This document shows, in pieces, positions 15,401-28,200 of a DNA stretch of 64,000 nucleotides; within the stretch, counting starts at the first letter, position 1; each line of letters opens with the position of its first letter. Both the position numbers and the translations under genes were made by a program. The notes beneath the pieces are model-generated. The model had not been told where the DNA came from and made no database searches. It was given only the letters and a program-made list of their open reading frames with translations. Location of the stretch: contig CP136067.1 in the NCBI GenBank assembly GCA_032622095.1, forward strand, positions 118,905,281 to 118,969,280. Reading direction: 5' to 3'. This DNA comes from Siphonodentalium dalli (taxonomy: Eukaryota > Mollusca > Scaphopoda > Gadilida > Siphonodentaliidae).

Positions 15401-18400
15401 ATTGTGCATATGTATACCTGGATTGACTCTATGGTCATGTGTATGGCGAATAGGTATACATGTAGTGGCTGTATGGTCCATGGTTAGGTGAATATGTATA
15501 CAATGAGTGACTGTATGATCGTGAATGTAGTGAATATGTATACATAGAGTGACTTTTTGGTCATGTGTCGGGTGTAGGTGTATACCTGGTGTTCATGCAT
15601 GGTGACTCGTGGCTGTATCGTCATTTGTGGTATGTACGGGTATAACCAAGTATTGTTGCATGATCAAGTGTACGTGTATAAAGTGGGTTACTATGTTGGC
15701 ATTTGTGTGGTGTTTATGTACATATGGAGTGACTTGGGTAATGGGTGGGTTGTACATGTGTATCTTGGGTGGCTATCGCTTTCCACAATAACTCAAGGGT
15801 ATGTTAATCAATAGAGAGGTCATGTCAGAGAGTTCTCCATCTTGATGATGTTTATGTAGATGGGGGACGTTAAGCTGTATACATTTATACATGTACACCT
15901 GACCCATGACCACGGGTGACCATACAGCCATGCGTCACAATGCAGGCACACCGGGTATACTCCTAAACATCACCCATAACCATAAAGTCACTCCTTGTAT
16001 ACCCATTCATCTCACCATTGGCCATAAGGTTACCCCCTGTATACCTATTCTCCAAACGCATGGTCAAATAGACAATCAATATCTACATCAACACCATAAA
16101 GTCATTCTGGTATACACATGCACCTCACCAATGGCCATATAGCCACTCGCTTCACACACATACCCTCACCCATGTCACCTGGTATACTCCTTCACCTGAC
16201 CTATGGCCATAAAGTCACCCCGTGTGTACCTATTCAAAACATTCATACATGATCATGGCCAATCCTTGTATACATATTCACCTCAACATTGGCCATGTCA
16301 CTCCCTGATTCCCTATTTGTCACACCATAGCCGAATAGCTGCACTCAAGATATACTAATACACCCCATCCATGTCAGTATAGTCACTCCATGTATGCATA
16401 TGCACCTCATCCATGGCAATATAGCCACTCGCTATATACTCATATCCCTCGCCCATGACAATAAAGCATGCAACACGTGTGTATGCTGGTATAACCTACA
16501 CATGATCATACCGCCACGAGTCACCAAACAGGTCCACCAGGTATACGCCTGACACATGACCATTTAGTCACCCCCTGTATAGATGTTCATTACATTTGTG
16601 ACCATACAGTCACTACTTGTATACCTACATGTACTCATCTCACCATTAACAATACAGTCACTACTTGTATACCTATTCGACACACATAGTCATATAACCA
16701 CTCGATATACATAATAAGCCCACCCTAGACTATAGATTCACTCCAGGTATACATGTAAACCTCACTAATGGCCATTCATCCCTTCCAGATATACAAAAAA
16801 AACGCACACAAACACTCCATACTTGCATATACACCTCACACATGACAATTCAGCAATTCACTGCATAATCATACACGCCATCCATGATAATACAGCTAAG
16901 CCTTATACACCCACAAATGATAATACATCCACGAGATATATAAATATACATCCCACCATTACCACACGGACACTCCCTATATACCCACACCCTCGATAAT
17001 GTCCACCCAGCTTAATCCAGGTATTCATATTCAATCATGACCGTACAGTCATTCCATGTATACCTGTACACATTACCCGTAACCATAAAATCACTCCCTA
17101 TTTATCCACACACCCCACCCATGATCATACAGACAACACATGCACATACCACCCATGACCTTACAGTCACTCCATATATTACATAATCAACACATAGATG
17201 ACCATGTAGCTATATCCATACACCACACCAATGACCATACAGGTACACCGGTTGCACCCGTACTGAATATACACAATCATACACCATAGAGTCACCCCAT
17301 GCATACCGATTGACCTCACACCTGACCATGAACTCTCCCTGTATACCTAGATGCATCTTACCATGGACAACCCACTCATAACCATATAGTCACTCATTGT
17401 ATACCTACTCACATCAGTCATGACATACAATAACTCCCTGTATACCTATTCACCTCACATATGATCATAGAGTAACTCCCTGGCTATGATATTTGCATCC
17501 ACACTGTATCCTGTTGACATTTTATAATAATGGACCAGAATAGCCAAAGATTATGGTCCATCTCAGTTCTGTATCAAAGTTCTGCCCATTTCCTTTCAAT
17601 AAATGTGGCCAAAATCACAAAAGAGGATCTCGGCAAAATTGCATACTTTAAAATGAATTTGTCATGCCCCATACGGAACTGAGACAACCAGAATAGAACA
17701 TGTAGTTGTCAGTTAATTAACTAACATGTATAATAACCAAGTGAGTCACAATATGCTACCTTTTCGGATAATGCAGAGAATGTTCGGGATATATGTAAAA
17801 AATTAACATTCTACAAATTTGGTTGCCATTTTGGAAGCCATCTTGAGCAATTTAGTCTATGAACACCGTAGTGAGACACATTTAAGATAGTCCAAAACAA
17901 TAAACACCTTTTAATCCAAAGATAGTTATATTTTACCTGAAAAAATGGTCCAAACCTGAAAAGTGAATTTTTGCCAATATTTATGTCAAGTTTTTGAGAG
18001 AAAAGTCCAATATGTTTGCTGATGTCAGGGGTGACAATAGTAAGAATTAACCATGGTACATCAGACATGTTAGTATTCAATGTATAGAATAGCCAATTTT
18101 ATACACCAACCACAACTTGTAAGCGATTGCAGGACACGCTGGTGTAATATTTACCATTTTCCATATTTTGGCGGCCATATTGGCAGCCATTTTGAGCCAA
18201 AGTAAGAATTTTGGTTCCAGTAATTTGGAATATTAATAGTTAATGATATGCCTCACTTACATTACAAAGTTCTGTTCATTTTTTGTTGAAATATGACTAG
18301 AATCCCAATTGTGATTTTTTGTGAAATTTTATAACGCATTCTGTAAAATCGAATTTTTGAGGGATCGGAAGGGTTTAGGACCCCAATAATAGTATATTTC

Positions 18401-21400
18401 GTTGCTCAAATGATCAGTTAATATACAAAACACAAAATAAAGTTGCATTACTCAACCAGTTCCAAACAGCATGAATTGATCTAGAAGATATTTGTGAAAA
18501 AATGTTATATTTTCAACTTCCGGTGGCCATTTTGGCGGCCATCTTGGATGGTGAGTTTAAATTTTGGCCCAAAAAAGTGTCATTATGTCTCAGCTTCACG
18601 AAAATATATACATTTGTATACATTTTACAAGATTTTCCCGCTATAATTTGCATAAAACTGACTTAGGGTCTGGTCTGAAAAACGGCGGCCATGATGGACG
18701 CCATCTTGTCTGGAGTCTACACGGCCACTTTTTTTTCTTGTTAACATTGCTAAAAAGTTGAAGGACATAATAAGGAACAAAATGAGTGGGGTGAAGTTGA
18801 GTCCCAGGGGGGGGGGGGGTGCAAGGGTACCCCTATTAGCTCCCGGACTAATAACTTCCTGAGATAACTTGTCATTACAGGGTTGGTGATTTTTTTGATT
18901 TTTTTAAATAAATCAAAAAAATCGATTTATTTGATTAAAATCAAGATTTTTTTTATTTAAATCGATTTATTTGATTTTGTTTTAAATGTTATGAAAATAT
19001 GTAATTGTGCAATTTCTCTGATAAATGAAGGTTCTGAAAGGTGTTGCTTATTATTTCCAAGGCTGGATTAATCATAATTCTGTGATTTTTGTATTATTTT
19101 TTGTATCCATGTACCAATGAAACACATATATCATGGCAGTACAGATATAGCGACCATGTGCTTTATGCATACACTTGGGTCCATGTGGGTTCCAATGTTG
19201 TGATATCTGGAAAGGTAGACCTGTGCCTAAACTTTTACTAATAAATTTAGTCACATTTAGATGAAAACTGAATATTTTATCAATCACGTTTGCTCTCAGT
19301 GACTTGAGGACATACGGTAATCACACTATATACCGTATCAAGTATAGGCACTAGACAGCTAGAGTAGTTAGATGGCAGAGTATATGGTAGAGCTATACTC
19401 AGTTAGCATTTACATGTAGGCAATGAGAAAAGGGGAAAGAAAATTAATAGTGAGGCATGCTGAATCTGAGTGTATACACTGTAGTTACAAACAATATGAA
19501 CAATGCTATAAAGCGGAACAGGCCATTGCTGGAACAGTAAATACGGTACCATGCTGTATGCCTATAATTACTGTACAGTTTCATATCTATTATCCAATTT
19601 GTATATTGTTTAATCATACTCATGTCTTAGTTTACAGAAAACCTGTTAAATATTGCATTTCTTGACTCTTTATCATTATTTGTTAAAATTTGATTTAAAT
19701 CAATGATTTAAAAAAAAAAATCATTGATTTAAATCAGCCAACCCTGCTTGTCAATACCGGTAGTTCAAGTATAAATGCCATTTTCCGATGTTTTTCAGGA
19801 AAGTTCGTGTTCTGAAATGTCGTATCTGGGTCCCCAGCGAAAAATATTCGTTAATTCTGAAATGTCGTATATTTTATTTTTGAAATCGTTCATGATAGGA
19901 TATTTTAATTGGATTTGTTTTGAAGAAGAAGGGCCTCAGGGCATATCCTCCTTCTCCTGAGTGACAGATACTAATGAAGATGCGGCAATCGTTAAAATTA
20001 AAGATTTCTATTTTTTACTTCTAAAAGTGTTGTATAACACTATAAAATCATGTTTTTTCATCAACTAGAAGATAATTGAATATGAAAGTGTAGAGTAATG
20101 TCCTAATTAATCGACTCCCTAACCACAGCAGAATTATGGGTAACTTTTCAGGATTTAGTCGGAAATATGGCTTGTTGCCATTCATTGCAAAGCTCTCCTC
20201 GAGAGCTTTCCGATGAATGGCAACAAGCCATATTTCCAAAATTGGGAAATTTTTAAATATTCAACATTGAAATGGCGCTTTCTGGTGCATTTTGGCGTAA
20301 CCAATGTTACATTACACATGCTGGGAGAAAAGAATGAAACGTGCATCAATACAGACGGATAACATGATATAGTCAACGACGTTTCTTTGATAAGAACTAT
20401 AAATTAAGCAGCATGGCATCGTATACATATATAGAAGTTCCACATTCCGTGTTTTATGACTATCCCCAATCGCACCATTCCCATGTGTGTAACAACAAAA
20501 AACTTCACTGGTGCGAATATTGGTACAGCCAAAACCGTCCGGCTGTACCCGCTCCTACGCCACTGATAGATAAATAGTTTTTTTGTGTCTCATAAACGAA
20601 TTCATTTTCCTGAGGTACGACCTTTTAGAAGCCTGCCTATGATATGCAAACTTCACAACAGGTGGCCATGTACCTCTGATGTCAAAGAAAGTTAGTAGGC
20701 CATGCATGCAACACTTGTTAGGTGAATAGCTCTACTGTAGAGGATTAGAAGTACTCAATCTATTTTCAAACAAGGCTATCCTGTGTTACCTGTCACACAA
20801 AGCTTTTATAAGCAACATGTTATACTACTCATAGATAATATGATGACAAGTAATATTATATGCAACATGCATTCTGCCCAAGCATGAGTTTAGTGTGCCT
20901 GTCATTTGCAGAATGAGGTCCCCAGAGGGTGAATTTTATAATAGTGATGCTATCACACATAGCGGGCTAGCATTACACCCTATGGGGACCTCATTCTGCT
21001 TAGGCCTCTAGGGAGAAACTACACTACATAACATTTCACACTAAACTCAGGCTTGGCTGGTAGAGCAATGCCCTAAATAATCGACTCCTTAATCACAGCA
21101 GAATTATGGGTAATTTTTCAGGATTTAGTTGTAAATATGGCTTGTTGCCATGCCATTCATCGGAAAGCTCACTGAGAGCTTTCCGATGAATGGCAACAAG
21201 CCATATTTCCAACTAAATCCTGAAAAATTACCCATAATTTTGCTGTGGTTAAGGAGTTGATTATTTAGGGCATTACTTTATCTATATTTATGACTTTAAA
21301 CCCATATTTCAATCAAGCAGTAAATCTGAATCCTTTCTATATTACATGTAATTACTCATTGATGGATAGACCCATGTCTTCTCGGTCCACAAAAGCTTGG

Positions 21401-24400
21401 GATATTGGTTGGGTTGATGCTGTTTGGACCGAGTCCCATCCTGTTACTCTTCTATAACGGACTTTACACCCAGAATCGTGGGTGGAAGTTGTGGGCCGAG
21501 AAGACTTTGCAGTTCCATGTTCAGATAATAAGTTCAACAAATGACCATACATGTAGGTCATTTCTTGAATTTATTATCTGAACATTTCCCACCACAGAAG
21601 AATACATCTATGAATTCGTCTGCACTTGTATTATCTGTTCATCCATACTTATTTTTTTGTCTGCTCATATTTCCTGAGCATCCCTCCAGATGATTAATAG
21701 ACTACTCCAATGTACAGTAATATTCTAAATAATTGACTCCTTAACCACAGCAGAATTATGGGTAACTTTTCAGGATTTATTATATTTTTTCTTTTGTCCG
21801 TCCGTCATCAGCTATTTTTTTCTGGACATCCCTTCAAATGAGTAATAATTCCAATATATGCTCATATAACTGAATGGGAGAATCCATTTAGTATTGAAAG
21901 CGTTAATTGGTGTATTTGGCTGCATGAGTGTACTACTACGTAGCTATAATTATGCAATTTTTTTTTCATAGGTTTACACCGGTATGTCCTTGAAAGTGGT
22001 GATTTGTCATGATTTTAGCAGCTTTGTATATGACAAACCCAGTGAACCGCTGTGAACCTTCCCTGGCATTGCAGTGGGTTTTCGCATTATAATTTCAAGC
22101 ATATCAGCTGAGCATATTGCATATAATTTGTCATGCAGGTACACCTGCAATATTATGTTTGTGACACCTGATGAATATTGTACATTAAATGAAGGCTATA
22201 ATTATGTGGCTCCATTTTAATCTCTACCAGCAGCTCTCTTACATACAGTAATGCTCTAAGTACTCGCCCCTTGTCCACAGCATAATTATGGGTAACTTTT
22301 CAGGATTTAGTCGGAAATATGGCTTGCCATTCATCGGAAAGCTCTCCCCATAATTTAGCTGTGGTTAAGGAGTCGATTACTTAGAGCATTGTAGGCCTGT
22401 CAAAATACCAATTAAATTTTCATCTGCTATTAAATTAATCTAATAATTTCATCAATTAATGTGCGAAACATGAAACTTGTATGCGAAACATGAAACTTGT
22501 ATCATATAAAACATTGTGGTGCATCAGTTGTCTCTGGGGAACCTATCATTCACATGCTGATACAATAGGAGATATAATACTCTGTTATAAGCAGACAAAA
22601 TAGTCCCACACAAATCTGACAATTACTTGGTGAAACTCATTATTTATGGACCGATTTGAATCTTGTAAATTGTGGTATTTGGATAGATCATGCCATGAAT
22701 CTCTACTCTGGCTAAGCTAACGCCCGTAGAGATCATATTCCACCAGTACAAAACCTGGGAACTTTTTGAAGTTTTGACAGGGAACCTTATAAAGCCTAAA
22801 CAATAACGAGGAGAATATATTTCTTAGTTATTATCTGTTCCTTAATAATGTAATTCACTGTAGGTGAAGGTCCCAACTCGAAATTTCATGATTTAAGTGA
22901 CATTGTGAGCAATTTTGCTTCTCATCGCATACAATTAAGGCATTTTTTCTAGGTAATTAATTTGATGGATATTGCGATATCGGCTCACAAAAGTCAGAGA
23001 AAAGTATGCAATTTTGAGTTGGGACATTCACCTACAGCGAAGTACACTAATAAGGAACAGATAATAACAGAGAATTATATTCCCCGCGTTATTTTTTCAA
23101 CTTTATAAAGTTCCCTGTCAAAATTTCAAAAAGTTCCACGGTTTTGTACTCGTGGAATATGATCTCTACGGGCGTTAGCCAGAGTAGAGATTCATGGCAT
23201 GATCTAGTATTTGGACAGTGTCGATAACATGAGAGAGGTTAGTGAAGCTATGAGAGCTCGGGCTGTGGCTCCTTTTATGGTGCCGTAGATATACAGTAAT
23301 TCCCTAAATAATCGACTTCTTAACCACAGCAGAATTATGGGTAACTTTTCAGGATTTAATTGGAAATATGGCTTGTTTCAATTAATCGGAAAGTTCTCGC
23401 TGAGTTTCTTTAACCCTTTCATGACTGGAGCTGTGCTGGTGCAGCATTAAAGATAACGTGTCAGTGAATTCTCTTATACATATACAGTGTTTTTGCGAGT
23501 CTACCATAGGAAGCCTCACATATATAACTTTTAAAAGTTCATCTCACATTAATTTTGAAGTTCCACCTTGCTGTCTTGAAAGGTCATGTCATATCATAGA
23601 TTATGCCATGGATATCTACTTATACCTGTAATGTATCTGGCTAAAAACCTGTACAAATACAGTAATGCCCTAATTAAGTAATCAACCTCTTAACCAAAGC
23701 AGAATTATGGGTAACTTTTCAGGATTTAGTCGGAAATATGGCTTGTTGCCATTCATCGGAAAGCTCTCACATTGGGCATTACTGTACCTTGGAACTTTTT
23801 TAAGTTTTGACAGGGAACCTTATAATGTCAAAAAATAAAGCAGAGAAAATATTTCTTAGTTATTATCTGTTCCTTAAAGGCCCACTTAATTTTCAAGTCA
23901 CCAATTATTAGTTCCTTGATATATGATATGATATATCATTAAAATACTATAATCCATCACCATTTGGAAATTCTGTGTCTCATAAGGTGCCAATAGCGTA
24001 ATAGAAAATAGCTGAAATCATAAAATCATTTCCCCTGTTTTGGCTGCAAGAATGCAACATAATTCAATATATAGTTTATTTTAAATGGAAGGGGAATAAC
24101 TCTATATCTAAATATATTGAGTTATTCCCCTTCCATTGAAAATAATATACTTTGTTAAGAAACTTGGACACAGAACCTATACGGTGATTTTCTCAACAAA
24201 AACAAATGTTCACAGTTGATTACATCGAATAAATTGATAATACAATGTTTTGGAGTTTCCTCTTTCAAATGGTATACAATATGGCATATATCTATTATAT
24301 ATTTTGGAAGATCTGTGTGTGTGTCTGTCTGTGTGTGTGTTCGCGATGGACTCGATAACGGCCGACCCGATTTCGATGAAACTTGGTATGTGGGGGTATT

Positions 24401-25195
24401 TTCTGTGGCATAGGCCTATTAATTTTCAGATCCGAGGTCAACTTTTCACGTGCCGAGGTCAAATCTGTTTTTACGCCGTTTTGCGCTAATATATTTCAGT
24501 TCGGTGCTCACAAATCGATTCGATATAGCGCGAATAATAAATTGCCAGTCATATAATTTGCACGGTTCATCTTTCCAATGATGTATCACACGCCTGTGTA
24601 CGTTTAAAGTTTCTACCTTAATTATCGGGAAGAACGCAGGACCATGCTTCGCTCATCGAAAAAACATTGCGTAAATATATTACGCCATCAACAGATCGTG
24701 ACGTGATCGCGTTAACTCTTAACCGGCCGATGTCGCGTTAACTCATCACCGGCCGAGGTATCCGCAAATGACATTGTGCTATATATCTCGAAAACGGGTG
24801 GAGCTATCGACTTGAAATTTGGTATGTGTATGTATCTTGCCCCGGATACGAAATTTATCGGGTCGCCGAGCCCGTGCGACGCCAGCTTCGCGCATGCGCA
24901 GACCAGATCTTGGAAATGGGTGGAGCTATCGACTTGAAATTTGGTTTTTGAATAGCCCGGACGAAGTCGGGTCACCTTGAAGGAAATCAACAAAAGTTGT
25001 TCGTGCCGACCAAATATTTACACAATTGGCACGGGACTACTTAGAACAGGAAATTTAAAATGAAAGCTGATATAGCAGTTCCGATATTTACTATTATTTC
25101 CCGACGAACTTTGATAGCTAAAGCCAGACAACACAAGTTTACGATTTCCAGACATGTTATCTCATATATATTTTGAAGACCTCTGTCTGTATGTT

Positions 25196-25227
<32 letters not shown>

Positions 25228-28200
25228 ATTTATACAAATCTACGATTCTCGACCGATCGGGACGAAACTTGGTACGTGTGTGTAGTTTGACCAGGCGGTG
25301 AACGTTGTCGTATTGGCGAGCCCGTGCTGCGCCCGCTTCGCGCATGCGCAGACGAGATCTCGGAAACGGGTGGAGCTATCGACTTGAAATTTGCTATGTG
25401 AATGTATCTTGTCCCGGATACGAATTTTATCGGGTCGCCGAGCCCGTGCGACACCAGCTTCGCGCATGCGCAGACGAGATCTCGGAAACGGGTGGAGCTA
25501 TCGACTTGAAATTTGCTATGTGAATGTATCTTGCCCCGGATACGAATTTTATCGGGTCGCCGAGCCCGTGCGACGCCAGCTTCGCGCATGCGCAGACCAG
25601 ATATCGGAAACGGGTAGAGCTATCGACTTGAAATTTGGTTTTTGAAACGGGTGGAGCTATCGACTTGAAATTTGGTTTTTGAATAGCCCGGACAACGTCG
25701 GGCTCATCGGCTAGTCTCATATATATTTTGAAGACCTCTGTCTGTATGTATGTTTGTTTGTTTGTTTGTTTGTCTGTCATTTATACAAATCTACGATTCT
25801 CGACCGATCGGGACGAAACTTGGTACGTGTGTGTAGTTTGACCAGGCGGTGAACGTTGTCGTATTGGCGAGCCCGTGCGGCGCCCGCTTCGCGCATGCGC
25901 AGACGAGATCTCGGAAACGGGTGAAGCTATCGACTTGAAGTTTGCTATGTGAATGTATCTTGCCCCGGATACGAATTTTATCGGGTCGCCGAGCCCGTGC
26001 GACACCAGCTTCGCGCATGCGCAGACGAGATCTCGGAAACGGGTGGAGCTATCGACTTGAAATTTGCTATGTGAATGTATCTTGCCCCGGATACGAATTT
26101 TATCGGGTCGCCGAGCCCGTGCGACGCCAGCTTCGCGCATGCGCAGACCAGACCTCGGAAACGGGTAGAGCTATCGACTTGAAATTTTGTTTTTGAATAG
26201 CCCGGACAACGTCGGGCTCATCGGCTAGTCTATTATATATTTTGGAAGATCTGTCTGTGTGTCTGTCTGTGTGTCTGTCTGTGTGTTCGCGATGAACTCG
26301 AAAACGACCAAGCCGATTTTGATGAAACTTGGTATGTGGGGGTATTTTCGGCCGGGAACGGGCATAGGCCTATTAATTTGTTCGTGCGACGTGACCTTGA
26401 CGGGATTTTGATGAAACTTGGTATGTGGGGGTACTTTCTTATGGCGAGTCTCATAAGCATATTCATTTGCCCGTGCGATGTGACCTTGACCTTGAAATCG
26501 GGTAACTTCAAGGTCAAATCGCCAATTTTGATGGGATTTCGACGAAATTTGATACGTGGGGTTAGTTTTGTCCACCGATTGTTTTGGACGGGTCCAATCG
26601 TGACCCCGACCAGACCTTGACCTTCAAAATGATCAATTCAAGGTCAAATCGGGTAAAACCGGATGGATTTCGACGGGCACGTTTGTCGGGTACTTTTGTC
26701 CGGGCAGTGTTTTTGGACTGGTCAAATCGTGACTCCACTTGACCTTGACCTTCAAAATGGACAATTCAAGGTCAAAGCCCGGACGAAGTCGGGTCACCTT
26801 CTAGTCTATTATATTTTTTGGAAGATCTGTCTGTCTGTCTGTGTGTCTGTGTGTGTGTTCACGATGAACTCGAAAAGGGTCGACCCGATTTCGATGAAAC
26901 TTTGTACGTGGGGGTATTTTCGGCCGGCTGTGGCATGGGCCTATTAATTTGTCCGTGCGACGTGACCTTGACCTTGAAATCGGGTCATTTCAAGGTCAAA
27001 CGCCCGAATATCACAGGATTTTTGGCATGTGGGGGTACCTTCATATGGGGAGTCTCATAAGCATATTCATTTGCCCGTGCGACGTGACCTTGACCTTGAA
27101 ATCGGGTCAATTCAAGGTCAAATCACCAATTTTGATGGGATTTCGACGAAATTGTATACATAGGGTTACTTTTGTCCACTCAGTGTTTTGGACGGGTCAA
27201 ATCGTGACCCCGACCTGACCTTGACCTTCAAAATGATCAATTCAAGGTCAAATCGGGTAAAACCGGATGGATTTCGACGGGCCCGTTTGTCGGGTACTTT
27301 TGTCCGGGCAGTGTTGTGGACTGGTCAAATCGTGACCTCACTTGACCTTCAAAATGGACAATTCAAGGTCAAAGCCCGGACGAAGTCGGGTCACCTTCTA
27401 GTATTTTATATAATGTAAGGTTAAAAAATTAAGCGGGCCTTTAATAATTTACTTCACTGAAGTTGAAGGTCCCAACTCGAAATTTCATGCTTTAGGTTAC
27501 TTTTCTGAGCCAATATCACAATAAACATTTACTATAATTATCAAATTTCTATAGACACCTCTTCACATAGATTCTATTTCTTTTTTAGTTTAGTTTCTCT
27601 ATATCCCCAAATTGGCAGACAACACATTGCATAATTGAGGTTCCCAATGGGTGTTCATAACAATATTCAACATTTGGGAACTTCAATCTGAGTCTATGTC
27701 TCCCATAGCAGATGAGGCCATGCGAATGAGGTCCCCAAAGGGTGAATTTGTTGATGCTAGATCGCTAATTGGGATATCGTAATTAAATTCACCCTCTGGG
27801 GACCTCAATCTGCAAATGAAAGGCACACTAAACTCATGCTTGGTCAGGAACCATGATAAGAGATGGATGGAATTTCTTTTTGCTGTTCTGCAACACAATT
27901 CTAAAATTCAGGTCATTTAGGTTAATGCCACAGAGTATCATTTATCTGATCTTGTGATCAGAATTTGTTGTAAATAACTGGGATAACCTACTTTATGCAG
28001 ATAATGTACTCTATGCTGACCCATCTGTTCTTAAGAAGCTTAGATGGTAAAAAACAAGAAAGCTATTATCTTCGAAAATTGCCAAGCCTTCTGTCTGGGG
28101 AAATATCTATTCATTGGGAAAAATGTCGCTGTGCTTGCTAATACCTGGCTTAATATAGATTATATTATATTACTCCCAGGATATACCATTTAACCCTTTG

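Larger units (their letters stand above)
13657..20645 (+). mobile_element. Element X, copy 1, interrupted by three nested insertions
   Basis: Left end ATCGGTGGGCTTCTAAAAGG and right end CCTTTTAGAAGCCTGCCTAT form about 30-bp imperfect TIRs. Inner blocks (GCCATTTTGGCATGAAA, TTTTTCAGGAAAGTTCG, CATCAACTAGAAGATAATTG) match copy 2 at 33171-34046. Nested inside: the foldback element 13748-18849, the hAT-like element 18878-19746 and MITE C8. Confidence 0.8.
23878..27440. mobile_element. 3.56-kb TTAA-flanked (piggyBac-like) element carrying tandem arrays
   Basis: Ends AGGCCCACTTAATTTT / AAAATTAAGCGGGCCT, bordered by TTAA at 23874-23877 and 27441-27444. Family E copy 1 shows the uninterrupted site (CTGTTCCTTAATAATG). 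No transposase is seen; the interior is repeat arrays. Confidence 0.85.
23596..27535. mobile_element. Family E copy 2, split by two insertions
   Basis: Left TIR-like ATTATGCCATGGATATCTAC, then family C (C13), then GTTTTGACAGGGAACCTTAT to CTGTTCCTTAA. The 3.56-kb TTAA-flanked element follows, and the E sequence resumes at TTAATAATTTACTTCACTGA. The right end is lost at a family A copy. Confidence 0.8.

Noticed and set aside
25230-26140. Open frames of 75-119 codons on both strands, including two nearly identical 119-codon frames
   Set aside because: They follow the 551-bp tandem unit and its 122-bp sub-repeats; frames on both strands are open through CpG-rich repeat text and encode no known motif.
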